Source: Ancylobacter oerskovii
GTDB taxonomy: Bacteria; Pseudomonadota; Alphaproteobacteria; Rhizobiales; Xanthobacteraceae
Direction of reading: 5' to 3'
Assembly: GCF_018390555.1 (NCBI RefSeq)
Contig: NZ_JAHBGB010000006.1
Location: 1-64,000, forward strand
DNA: 64,000 nt
The position numbers and the translations under genes are program-made. The notes below the pieces were generated by a model. It was not told the DNA's origin and did not search any database. It saw only the letters and a list, made by a program, of their open reading frames with translations. Below, piece after piece: positions 1 through 6,802 of this stretch (its first letter is position 1; each line of letters opens with the position of its first letter).

Positions 1-139
1 CATGAGGCCAAAAATCAACCCAAGGACTCTCTCCTAAGCCGGAGGAGAAAAGGGTCTCAGGTCATCGGTCATCGGCGTCTCTCCAGACTGACCGGATGGT
101 AGCTTACCTAGTGAGAGAGTCGAGTCAGGGCGCGGGAGC

Positions 140-574
140 CTATTTTTTTCCTGCTGGCGCAGCCTGCACGGAGCCTGTGTCTTCGTTTGGTTTGCCGACG
201 TCAGCGATATCGAGTTCACCCTGAAGATATCGAAGCAGGCGAGTAACCGCATCCGGTTTGAATCTCAGGTGGCGACGGTCATGAGACACCTCGCCAAGTT
301 CTAGGACGAGTTGCAGAGATTGTGCCGCCGCCTTCGCCGCCGCGTCTTGTGCGATGCGTTCCGCATAGCGTTCAAAGTCTGCTTCGTAGCGGGATTGTTC
401 GTCCACTTCCTCAGCTTCGAATGAAGCTTCAAGACGAGCGACAATCTCGGCGTTCATGGAGCGGCCGTTCTCGCGTGCGGCTGCTTCAATACGCTCACGT
501 AGGTCAGGCATCATCCGCAGCCCAAATGGTGCGATGTTGCCGATTTTCTCGTCTTTAGGCTTCTTGGCGCTCAT
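140..574 (-). CDS. Arc/Mnt-family ribbon-helix-helix repressor (leftward)
   Basis: The 144-residue product starts with a ribbon-helix-helix domain of the Arc family (about residues 10-50; key stretch FGLRM then RSMNAEIVARLE), a DNA-binding fold acting as dimers of dimers. The C-terminal two thirds is charged and probably helical, with no recognised domain. The gene diverges from a second Arc-type gene across a short palindrome-bearing spacer, as mnt does from arc-ant in P22. I chose the ATG at 574 because it matches the usual start of the family and leaves the TGTAGC half-site at 585-590 outside the gene; ATG 601 and TTG 610 are alternatives. Likely a repressor of the divergent antirepressor operon (inference). 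Confidence 0.8.
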   Translation of the reverse strand: MSAKKPKDEKIGNIAPFGLRMMPDLRERIEAAARENGRSMNAEIVARLEASFEAEEVDEQSRYEADFERYAERIAQDAAAKAAAQSLQLVLELGEVSHDRRHLRFKPDAVTRLLRYLQGELDIADVGKPNEDTGSVQAAPAGKK

Positions 575-584
575 GACGACACTT

Positions 585-656
585 TGTAGCCAAGAAGTCA
601 TTGACGGCAATCGTTACACAATGTAGCCATAGCTACACAGTGAAGTTAACGCTGTG
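585..656. promoter_or_regulatory. Candidate operator region between divergent Arc-type genes
   Basis: A perfect palindrome TGTAGC-CATA-GCTACA lies at 622-637. An extra TGTAGC half-site occurs at 585-590, and a second dyad CACAG/CTGTG spans 636-656 around GTTAAC. They sit between two divergently transcribed ribbon-helix-helix genes, a family that binds short inverted repeats. The role as an operator is an inference from position and symmetry. Confidence 0.6.
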
Positions 657-663
657 AGTCAAA

Positions 664-855
664 ATGGGCACCCTAATGAAGTCTACCCGGTCTTCAGCGC
701 AGCCGCCCTTCGGTCTGCGGATGCCGCCGGCGCTAAGGGAGAGGGTACGCGCAGCGGCCTTCGCCAACCGCCGCTCCATCAATTCAGAGATCGTGCTGAT
801 CTTAGAGCAGGCGTTCGCGTCCGCTCAGGGCGGCGACGGAGCACAGGCCTCGTAA
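664..855 (+). CDS. Small Arc-family DNA-binding protein (rightward)
   Basis: This 63-residue protein is little more than a ribbon-helix-helix domain: FGLRMPPALRERV followed by RRSINSEIVLILEQAF matches the strand-helix-helix core of Arc. P22 Arc is 53 residues, so the size fits. It is divergent from the longer Arc/Mnt-type gene and sits about 80 bases ahead of the antirepressor gene on the same strand, which suggests that it tunes expression of the antirepressor. The start at ATG 664 has a weak ribosome site; ATG 676 is a possible alternative and keeps the whole domain. Confidence 0.78.
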   Translation: MGTLMKSTRSSAQPPFGLRMPPALRERVRAAAFANRRSINSEIVLILEQAFASAQGGDGAQAS

Positions 856-936
856 ACCAAACGCTCCGTCGCCGTTTCTCGTCCGTCGCCTGCCAGGGCG
901 GCGTCCTAATCAACCCCGATGTATGAGGCATCGAGA

Positions 937-2088
937 ATGACCGGCAAGGAATATAGCAAGGCCGCGACGATTTCCATCGCCGGCACTGACGTTCAGCAGG
1001 TGCTCTATAAGGGTGAGCCTGTCGTGACCTTCGCCATGGTGGATATGATCCACCAGCGGCCGGATGGGACCGCGAAGGATGCGTTCGCGCGCAACCGCGA
1101 ACGTTTCGTCGGAGACACCGATTTCTTTACGCTATCTCGGAAGGTTTGGCCTACCGACATGCCTTGGCCCTTCGGCGTCAAAGCACCAGTCGGCACCCTC
1201 CTGACGCGCCGGGGCTATCTCAAGCTGGTGAAGCCCCTCACTGACGACCGCGCGTGGGAAGTGCAGGGCGAGATGATCGACCGCTACTTTGCGGTGGAGA
1301 AGCTGGCGGCGCTGGCACCCGACGTGCTCGAAATGATCCGTCGCGACGACGGCATCTCCCGCATGCTGGCGCACAAGGTGACGGAGCAGGGGAAGGTGCA
1401 GGAGGAGCAATCGAAGGCGCTCACTGTCATCGCCCAGGAGGTTCGCGCCCTCGTCGCCCTAGTGCAGCCCTCTGTCCCCGGCGTCATCATCCGGCATGGC
1501 AAGTCGGCCGGCGAAATCCTCGCCTCCGCCGGCTTCACCGACGTGCCGAAGAATCTCGCCAAGTGGTTCGGCAACCGGCTGGAACAGGCGGGCTGTCGCG
1601 TCGAGGGCAATGGCCACAGCGGTCTGACCTACTATCGCCTGTTCGACCCGGACCGGTCGGAGGCCTACCTGAAGAACGGCGGCAAGGCCGCGGTCGAGAT
1701 GAAGATCGCCGAGCGGAAGGGGCAGGGGGCTTTGGCTCTGTCGGGCCGGCATGCCGCGGTGCCTTATGAAGAGGTGGAAGGCGACCTTGTTGCCGAAGGG
1801 CGAGGCGTCGTCATCCTGAACGGCGAGGTCGTCGTCATCGACACCAGCGTCTACGAGCCGGCGGCCAAGACGGACTATCTCGTCATGCGGTCGGACGGCC
1901 AGTTCACTGTGAGCCAGATCACACCGCGGCTCTACGCCGGCATAACTCCGCATCCGCGGCGTGGGGTCGGGAGCACCGGTGGAGGGAAGGACTGGCCGTT
2001 GCACATTCTGGGCAGGGTTTTGGAACGCCGCCCCATCCGCGCGCGGCCGGTGCTCGCCATCGACAACGGGGCAGGGGCTTCGGCCTGA
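937..2088 (+). CDS. ORF6N-domain phage antirepressor
   Basis: The N-terminal 100 residues match the ORF6N domain of phage antirepressors: a PVVTFAMVDMIHQRPDG segment, then ARNRERFVGDTDFF. The middle is helical and charged. The last 100 residues contain VVVIDTSVYEP, TDYLVMRSDGQFTV and HILGRVLERR, which resemble strands of the S24/LexA autoprotease fold but lack the GDSM serine and the catalytic lysine; this likeness is tentative. ATG 937 is preceded by GAGG at suitable distance; ATG 919 is an alternative start. With the two Arc-type genes it forms a P22 immI-like unit, where the antirepressor would inactivate a prophage repressor to trigger induction (family knowledge plus inference). Confidence 0.8.
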   Translation: MTGKEYSKAATISIAGTDVQQVLYKGEPVVTFAMVDMIHQRPDGTAKDAFARNRERFVGDTDFFTLSRKVWPTDMPWPFGVKAPVGTLLTRRGYLKLVKPLTDDRAWEVQGEMIDRYFAVEKLAALAPDVLEMIRRDDGISRMLAHKVTEQGKVQEEQSKALTVIAQEVRALVALVQPSVPGVIIRHGKSAGEILASAGFTDVPKNLAKWFGNRLEQAGCRVEGNGHSGLTYYRLFDPDRSEAYLKNGGKAAVEMKIAERKGQGALALSGRHAAVPYEEVEGDLVAEGRGVVILNGEVVVIDTSVYEPAAKTDYLVMRSDGQFTVSQITPRLYAGITPHPRRGVGSTGGGKDWPLHILGRVLERRPIRARPVLAIDNGAGASA

Positions 2089-2101
2089 GGCAGGTAGCGG
2101 G

Positions 2102-2160
2102 GAGGGCGGCGTGAGAGTCGCCCTCTTCGTCGGGGCGCGGCATCGTGATAGCGCCCCGAC
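2102..2160 (+). terminator. Tandem hairpins after the antirepressor gene
   Basis: Two hairpins follow the antirepressor stop: GAGGGCG/CGCCCTC (2102-2125) and a perfect 10-base stem GTCGGGGCGC/GCGCCCCGAC (2129-2160). The sequence after the second is pyrimidine-rich (CGCTTTCCCTATTTCC) rather than a clean T run, so termination is likely but not certain. They separate the immunity block from the toxin-antitoxin pair. Confidence 0.55.
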
Positions 2161-2323
2161 CGCTTTCCCTATTTCCTCCGCAACTTTCCACCATACATGA
2201 GCGAAGGGTGGCGACGGAAAATTGAGGAATTCGGGCGGAGAATCAGGGATAGATCGGCAACTAGGAGCGGTTGCGGAACGTCGAACATCCCGTTTATGGT
2301 CTGTCCAGATTGTGAGGGACGTC

Positions 2324-2824
2324 ATGACTTGGCGCGATGATGTGCTGGATAATCCTGCGGCGAAGGGCAAGCGGTCCGTTCGCGTTGCAGTGACCAAATC
2401 GCGAGCGCGATTTGCTAAGCACCACGCGAAGGTGGCAGCGCCGATCTCTGGCCGGTTTCACCTTGTTGACCCGAAGGGCGAAAACGTCGCCGTGGTGCAG
2501 GTCCATCGGTTTCGACAGCGCAGGCGGAGGATTGCCTTTCAGAAAGGAGCCTGCGTCGCCAAGTCCGGTGTTGAGGTTCTGCATCTTGATGAGGCTGTCC
2601 TGCAGCCTCGTACGACCAACGAAGTGGCGCGCCAAACCGAGGGCGACGACATCGTGGCTTTGGTGAAGCAGTTCGCTGGTGGTCATGACGAGGCCGTGCG
2701 TTGGTACAGGAGCAACCCCATTCCGTCGTTCGGTTATCGGACGCCGGAAGCTCTGGTAAATGAGGGCAAGGCGAGCGCCGTTCGCAAGTTTGTTGACCGC
2801 ATCTTGCTCGGCGGTTTTGCTTGA
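2324..2824 (+). CDS. DUF2384-type antitoxin of a RES toxin pair
   Basis: The last 50 residues (AVRWYRSNPIPSFGYRTPEA, then a helix ending ILLGGFA) match the C-terminal toxin-binding domain of Xre/MbcA/ParS antitoxins (DUF2384). The N-terminal part is basic and does not show a clear Xre helix-turn-helix. ATG 2324 is preceded by GAGGGAC and gives 166 residues; an in-frame start at 2222 is possible but has no better signal. The gene overlaps the toxin start by four bases, so the two are translationally coupled. A weak promoter-like pair TTGCGG (2271) and TTATGG (2294) with a 17-base spacer lies upstream. It should neutralise the RES toxin. Confidence 0.78.
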   Translation: MTWRDDVLDNPAAKGKRSVRVAVTKSRARFAKHHAKVAAPISGRFHLVDPKGENVAVVQVHRFRQRRRRIAFQKGACVAKSGVEVLHLDEAVLQPRTTNEVARQTEGDDIVALVKQFAGGHDEAVRWYRSNPIPSFGYRTPEALVNEGKASAVRKFVDRILLGGFA

Positions 2825-3324
2825 GGCTCGTCGCCACCTGCTTTCGCTCCATGAATCCGCAATATGCGCATGAACCGCTGTCCGCGGAGGGCGCTAGAAT
2901 CCATGGCGGGCGCTTCAACGAAGTTGGGGTGTCCGCTTTCTATTTGGCAAGCACCTGGGAAGGCGCGATGAGGGAAACCAATCAAGGACTGGTTTTCCTT
3001 CCAGTGACCATCTGCTCGTATGAGGTGGACTGCGACGGCCTCGTCGACCTTCGAGATGAAGACGGGCGTGCAGCGCAAGGAGTCGCGCTGGAGGATTTGG
3101 CGTGTGCCTGGGAACTGATCGAGACAAACGGTGGATACCCGCCATCATGGGCCGTCGCGGCCCGGTTTCGCTCGTATCACGCACCGGGGATTTTGGTGCC
3201 AAGCTTCGCGAATGGGGCTCTGCCGACCGACTTCAACATCGTGCTTTGGCAATTTAGCGAACGCCGGCCGTTCTCGGTCAAGCCCATTGATCCGGCTGGC
3301 CGACTTCCACAGCCGCCGACTTAG
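2821..3324 (+). CDS. RES-domain toxin (NAD-degrading type)
   Basis: The 167-residue product matches RES-domain toxins: EPLSAEGARIHGGRFN followed by AFYLAS and a conserved glutamate. Counting from the TTG start, R31, Y41 and E52 fall where the family has its conserved active-site residues. Characterised members deplete cellular NAD+. TTG at 2821 overlaps the antitoxin stop as TTGA and includes the full domain, which normally begins about 20 residues before the GGRFN motif; the next ATG (2851) would trim the start. A terminator follows directly. As a prophage-borne pair it may stabilise the element or act in phage exclusion (inference). Confidence 0.85.
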   Translation: MRLVATCFRSMNPQYAHEPLSAEGARIHGGRFNEVGVSAFYLASTWEGAMRETNQGLVFLPVTICSYEVDCDGLVDLRDEDGRAAQGVALEDLACAWELIETNGGYPPSWAVAARFRSYHAPGILVPSFANGALPTDFNIVLWQFSERRPFSVKPIDPAGRLPQPPT

Positions 3325-3348
3325 ACGCCCTCGAAGCGAACACGCGTG

Positions 3349-3377
3349 GGCCTCGCGAAAGCGGGGCCTTTTCTTTT
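3349..3377 (+). terminator. Rho-independent terminator after the toxin gene
   Basis: An eight-pair stem GGCCTCGC/GCGGGGCC with a GAAA tetraloop is followed by TTTTCTTTT. It closes the toxin-antitoxin operon 13 bases before the first tail gene, so tail gene transcription must read through it, be antiterminated, or start downstream. Confidence 0.85.
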
Positions 3378-3389
3378 GAGAGCATGTGA

Positions 3390-4067
3390 ATGGCTGTTCG
3401 CACCCGCATCGAGCCGATCGACCGAGACACCCGGGCGATCATAGCGGCAGACCTTTCGCCGGAGGCACAGAGTCAGGCGCTGGCGGCCTTCGCCAATGAG
3501 CAGCTTGCTGAGGCGCAGCAAATGAACACCGCCGCGCTCGGCTATCTGCCGGCGCACACGACCTATGTCGACGGCGCCGAAGGACGGCCGGTCGCGGATG
3601 TTAAGCCCGACGGCAGCGTGGTGTTCGTTTTTGATCTGGTCGACGACGCATTGACATGGATCGGCGAACAGCTCGTGAAGCACTCCCCGGTGCTGCGCGG
3701 GACCTATGCGGCAAGCCATGTTCTGCTGGCTGATGGCGTCGAGGTGACGCCGGGCGAGCCGATCCCGGCAGCTGAGGTCTATGTGTTCATCAACAGCCAG
3801 CCCTACGCGCGCAAGATCGAAAAGGGCCTGTCGCAGCAGGCGCCGCACGGCGTCTACGAGGCGGTGGCGGTGCTTGCGGCGCAACGGTTCGGCAATGTGG
3901 TGCGGATCGGGTTTACTTGGCGCTCGCTCGTCGGCGGTGCCGTTTCGGCTTGGGCTGCCACCACCAAGATGGAACCGCGGCGGCCATATCTGAAGCGGTC
4001 GCGTAAGGCGTTTCAGGACTGGCTCACCCGCCAGCCGGCCATCATCATCAGGACCGGAGGCCGCTGA
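3390..4067 (+). CDS. Phage tail completion / head-tail joining protein
   Basis: A 225-residue protein that heads the tail gene run. Its central part (YVFINSQPYARKIE, APHGVYEAV, RFGNVVRIGFTWRS) resembles the HK97 gp10-like tail-completion proteins found at this position. The C-terminus is basic. It overlaps the next gene by one base (TGATG). The assignment rests mostly on position directly before a tail terminator and tail tube gene; it could be another neck protein. No signal peptide or membrane segment is seen. Confidence 0.65.
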   Translation: MAVRTRIEPIDRDTRAIIAADLSPEAQSQALAAFANEQLAEAQQMNTAALGYLPAHTTYVDGAEGRPVADVKPDGSVVFVFDLVDDALTWIGEQLVKHSPVLRGTYAASHVLLADGVEVTPGEPIPAAEVYVFINSQPYARKIEKGLSQQAPHGVYEAVAVLAAQRFGNVVRIGFTWRSLVGGAVSAWAATTKMEPRRPYLKRSRKAFQDWLTRQPAIIIRTGGR

Positions 4068-4477
4068 TGGCGCAGAAGCCTGTAATTGACGCGGTGAACG
4101 ATCGGCTCGCCGTCTATTGGACGCTGTGCCCGGTGTGGGAGGCGAACACCACTACCCAGCCGCCAGCCGACGGCTCAGGCTACCTCGAAATCCAGTACCC
4201 GGTCACGAACGCGCAGCAGGTGAGCATCGGCGCGCCGGGGCAAAACTGGCTTCGTGACGAGGGCGTGATCCGTGCCGTCTTCCATGTTGAGAGCGGAAGC
4301 GGCCTCTCGGTAGCGTCCACATGGGCGGACACCTTCTCCGCCCTGTTCCGGCTCAAGCAGTTCGACGGGGTTCAGACGTGGGCACCGTCCTCGCCTGCCG
4401 TCGACGATGAGAACGACAACGGCGGCTATTACGTCGTGTCGGTCGCCGTCCCCTACTGGTTCGACTACCTCGGCTGA
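4067..4477 (+). CDS. Phage tail terminator-like protein
   Basis: The 136-residue product has the size and composition of tail terminator proteins (lambda gpU/DUF4128-like), which cap the tail tube and join it to the head. A beta-rich C-terminal end (GGYYVVSVAVPYWFDYLG) is typical of these. It lies between the tail completion and tail tube genes, the usual place. Sequence identity within this family is low, so position carries most weight. Confidence 0.65.
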   Translation: MAQKPVIDAVNDRLAVYWTLCPVWEANTTTQPPADGSGYLEIQYPVTNAQQVSIGAPGQNWLRDEGVIRAVFHVESGSGLSVASTWADTFSALFRLKQFDGVQTWAPSSPAVDDENDNGGYYVVSVAVPYWFDYLG

Positions 4478-4511
4478 TCGCCGCTCCCCCTGACATCGCT
4501 GGAGATTTCCC

Positions 4512-5438
4512 ATGCCCCTCGCAAATGGCAGCGGCACCCGCATTGCGCTCGTGCCGGAGACCGTGTTCGGCACCACGCCGGCCAACCCGACCTTCCAGGT
4601 GCTGCGCATGACCGGCGCCGGCATCCGCTCGAACAAGACCACCGGCACCTCGGAGGAAATCCGTCGGGATCGGAATGTCACCGACGAGTTCCTGCGCGGC
4701 GTCGACGTCGCCGGGGACAACAATTTCGAGTTCTCCTACGGCTCGCAGGATGACCTGCTGGCGGCGGCCCTGTTCAGCTCGTGGAACACCGACGTGCTGG
4801 TCAACGGCATCACGCCGAAGTCGTTCACCTATGAGGAAACCCTCGAGCTCGGCCCCACCGACAGCTTCAGCCGGTTCACGGGCGTGATGGTTAGTCAGCT
4901 GTCGCTCGACGTACAGGCCCGCGCCGCCGTGACTGGTTCTGTCTCCTTCATGGGACAGAAAGAGACGCTCGGTACCGCCGCGCTCGCCGGCGCGACATAT
5001 ACCGATCCGAACGCCAACAAGGTCGAGACCGCCTCCGGCAGCATCGCGGCGCTGAACGTCGCCGACGTTCCCAACGTCGCGGTCCGCCGCGTGCAGATCC
5101 AGGTGGCCAACAACCTCCGAACCCGGCCCGTCGTCGGATCGCTCTATACCGAGGAATTCGGCTTCGGCGTCATCGACGTGACCGGCACGATCGAGGCCTA
5201 TTTCGCGTCGAATGCCCTGTACCAGAAGGTACTCGACCACGGCGGCGGGGCGCTGGCTTTCACCATCGGAACGGTCGCGGACCAGAAGTACACCTTCACC
5301 CTGCCGAAGATCATCTTCCAGTCCGGCGAGCGGACGCAGCGCAACAACACGAGCGACGTGATGCTGACCCTGCCGTTCCGTGCCGTGCTGGATGGCACCA
5401 CCGGCGGCTCGCTCAAGATCGAACGAGCGGTGGCGTGA
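4512..5438 (+). CDS. Major tail tube protein
   Basis: The 308-residue protein is beta-rich and soluble, with the N-terminal pattern (GSGTRIALVPETVFGTTP) and the length typical of siphophage tail tube proteins in alphaproteobacterial prophages. It should polymerise into the tube around the tape measure. It follows the tail terminator gene and precedes the chaperone pair, matching conserved siphophage order. A ribosome site GGAGA lies ahead of the ATG, and the stop overlaps the next start (TGATG). Confidence 0.8.
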   Translation: MPLANGSGTRIALVPETVFGTTPANPTFQVLRMTGAGIRSNKTTGTSEEIRRDRNVTDEFLRGVDVAGDNNFEFSYGSQDDLLAAALFSSWNTDVLVNGITPKSFTYEETLELGPTDSFSRFTGVMVSQLSLDVQARAAVTGSVSFMGQKETLGTAALAGATYTDPNANKVETASGSIAALNVADVPNVAVRRVQIQVANNLRTRPVVGSLYTEEFGFGVIDVTGTIEAYFASNALYQKVLDHGGGALAFTIGTVADQKYTFTLPKIIFQSGERTQRNNTSDVMLTLPFRAVLDGTTGGSLKIERAVA

Positions 5439-5623
5439 TGCGCGAAATCCAGATCCTGGCCGGGTTCACCGGCTACCCGAACGGCAAGAAGCGCGCCTTC
5501 TCGCCGGGCGTCGAGAACGTCGCCGAGGACTATGCCGACCTGCTGGTCGAGAAGGGCCTCGCGAAGGAAATCCCCACCAAGACGGCCCCCGCCAAGGCGG
5601 CCAAGGACGGAGACGAGAAGTGA
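5438..5623 (+). CDS. Small conserved phage protein between tail tube and chaperones
   Basis: A 61-residue protein with an N-terminal half rich in aromatic and charged residues (MREIQILAGFTGYPNGKKRA) and a lysine/alanine-rich tail. It overlaps the tail tube gene by one base and the chaperone gene by four bases, so it is translated as part of the tail operon. I do not recognise the family. A structural or assembly role is suggested only by its place. Confidence 0.6.
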   Translation: MREIQILAGFTGYPNGKKRAFSPGVENVAEDYADLLVEKGLAKEIPTKTAPAKAAKDGDEK

Positions 5624-6033
5624 AGCTTAGCGCTATCAAGGTGAATACCAAGGCGATCGAGGCGGGCAAGTGGGTCGGCGATATCCCCGAAATGGGCGAC
5701 CTCCGGCTCAAGGTTCGCGGCATTGGTAACAGCGACTTTAATCGCCGGTATGACGAGCTCGTGCAGGCGATCCCGCGCGCCGAGCGGCCGAACAACCGTC
5801 TGACGCCGGACGCGCAGCGCAAGCTGACGGCACAGCTCTATGCCGAAACGATCCTACTCGACTGGGAAGGCCTCACCGACGACGACGGGGCGCCCGTCGC
5901 CTTCAGCATGGAGTTCGCGGAGCAGGTCCTCGCGGATCCCGAGATGCGCGACTTCGTGTTTGCGGTGCGCTACGCCGCGCAGCAGGTTGCCGGCGAAACC
6001 GCGGACAGCAACAAGGCCGACGCGGGAAACTAG
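5620..6033 (+). CDS. Tail assembly chaperone, short form (gpG-like)
   Basis: The GTG at 5620 overlaps the previous stop and gives 137 residues ending just after a slippery heptamer. The protein is acidic and helical, like gpG of lambda, which coats the tape measure during tail assembly. In the same place between tail tube and tape measure, most long-tailed phages have two overlapping chaperone frames joined by frameshifting; that is what is seen here (see the next two entries). The short form is made when the ribosome stops at TAG 6031-6033. Confidence 0.8.
   Translation: MKLSAIKVNTKAIEAGKWVGDIPEMGDLRLKVRGIGNSDFNRRYDELVQAIPRAERPNNRLTPDAQRKLTAQLYAETILLDWEGLTDDDGAPVAFSMEFAEQVLADPEMRDFVFAVRYAAQQVAGETADSNKADAGN
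6024..6030 (+). promoter_or_regulatory. -1 ribosomal frameshift site GGGAAAC
   Basis: The heptamer G-GGA-AAC fits the X-XXY-YYZ rule and differs from the lambda G/GT site (GGGAAAG) only in the last base. In the zero frame the next codon is the TAG stop; in the -1 frame reading continues for 115 codons. The position at the very end of the gpG-like gene is the expected one. Confidence 0.85.
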
Positions 6034-6377
6034 CCGAGGCGCTCCGGTGGTTTGTCGAATGGGGCCACCGGGTCGAGTTTCTGCTCGACGCTTGGGAGCA
6101 GGGGCAGATCGCTTTCCCCGAGGCGCTGGCAACCCAGCCGGACTTGCCCGGCGAGCTTCTGTTCGCCTGGGGCGCCTTCTTCGATCTTCGCGACGATCGG
6201 CCGATGATGGCCGGCGCCATCGGTCGTATCCCTTTCATGGCGATCGAGAAGTGGGCCGAGCGCCACGGTGTGCTCGGCGCCGATCAACTCGACCGACTGG
6301 TGACGCTGGTGCGCGCCATGGATGACGAGTGGATCAAGATCGAGGCGGAGAGAATCAAGGCTGCCGCAAGACCCTGA
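6030..6377 (+). CDS. Frameshift extension of the tail chaperone (T part of GT)
   Basis: This frame has no start of its own near its beginning but is open from the slippery site to TGA 6375. After slippage the fused product would be 252 residues: 137 from the first frame, then LAEALRWFVEWGHRVEFLLD and on through KWAERHGV to the end. The extension is rich in tryptophan and helical. In lambda the GT form binds the tail tube protein while its G part holds the tape measure. A weak internal TTG at 6144 is less likely to be used. Confidence 0.78.
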   Translation, partial: LAEALRWFVEWGHRVEFLLDAWEQGQIAFPEALATQPDLPGELLFAWGAFFDLRDDRPMMAGAIGRIPFMAIEKWAERHGVLGADQLDRLVTLVRAMDDEWIKIEAERIKAAARP

Positions 6378-6392
6378 CCATCGGGAGTATTC

Positions 6393-6791
6393 TTACCGGA
6401 CGGCAGAGGGAGGCGGCGCGCTGAACTTGCCGTTGTGAAGGCAGTCCAGTGGCGCCGGCTGTCCTTCAACCCTTAGCTCGCACGGGCGGGCCACCACGGT
6501 CGCTCCGCGGCCCTCCGGCAAGTGAACGCGCATTTGCCAGACATACAAGCCGGAATAAGTGTCGAGGACGGTCACCTTAAGGCCGCCCTTCACAGTTGTG
6601 CAGTCCAAGTCTTTTAGCCATGCCGAGTCCCCCTTGTCGCGGGCCTGATAAGCCTGAGGCACAGCTCGGTATGTGCTGCAGACGAGAGCATTGTCGACTG
6701 TGACCAACGGCGGCATCTGAGCCTGCGCGCTCTCATTGGCGCCCAACACCGCTCCGAACGCCAACATCATCGCTACAAGTCCGAAGCGCAT
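6393..6791 (-). CDS. Secreted four-cysteine protein on the opposite strand (moron)
   Basis: The 132-residue product begins with a signal peptide (MRFGLVAMMLAFGAVLGANE, cleavage likely after AQA) and has four cysteines in the mature part, suggesting two disulfides in the periplasm. GGGAG lies at good distance before ATG 6791. It is inserted between the chaperone and tape measure genes, which are normally adjacent, and runs against them, as expected of a lysogenic-conversion gene expressed in the prophage state. I do not recognise the family. Its start codon lies only 12 bases from the tape measure start, so the two promoters or ribosome sites must overlap. Confidence 0.7.
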   Translation of the reverse strand: MRFGLVAMMLAFGAVLGANESAQAQMPPLVTVDNALVCSTYRAVPQAYQARDKGDSAWLKDLDCTTVKGGLKVTVLDTYSGLYVWQMRVHLPEGRGATVVARPCELRVEGQPAPLDCLHNGKFSAPPPSAVR

Positions 6792-6802
6792 TGGATGCTC
6801 CC

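Noticed and set aside
1..139. 72-codon minus-strand frame at the left edge (34-252)
   Set aside because: It overlaps the Arc/Mnt-type gene in another phase, has no ribosome site and no family features.
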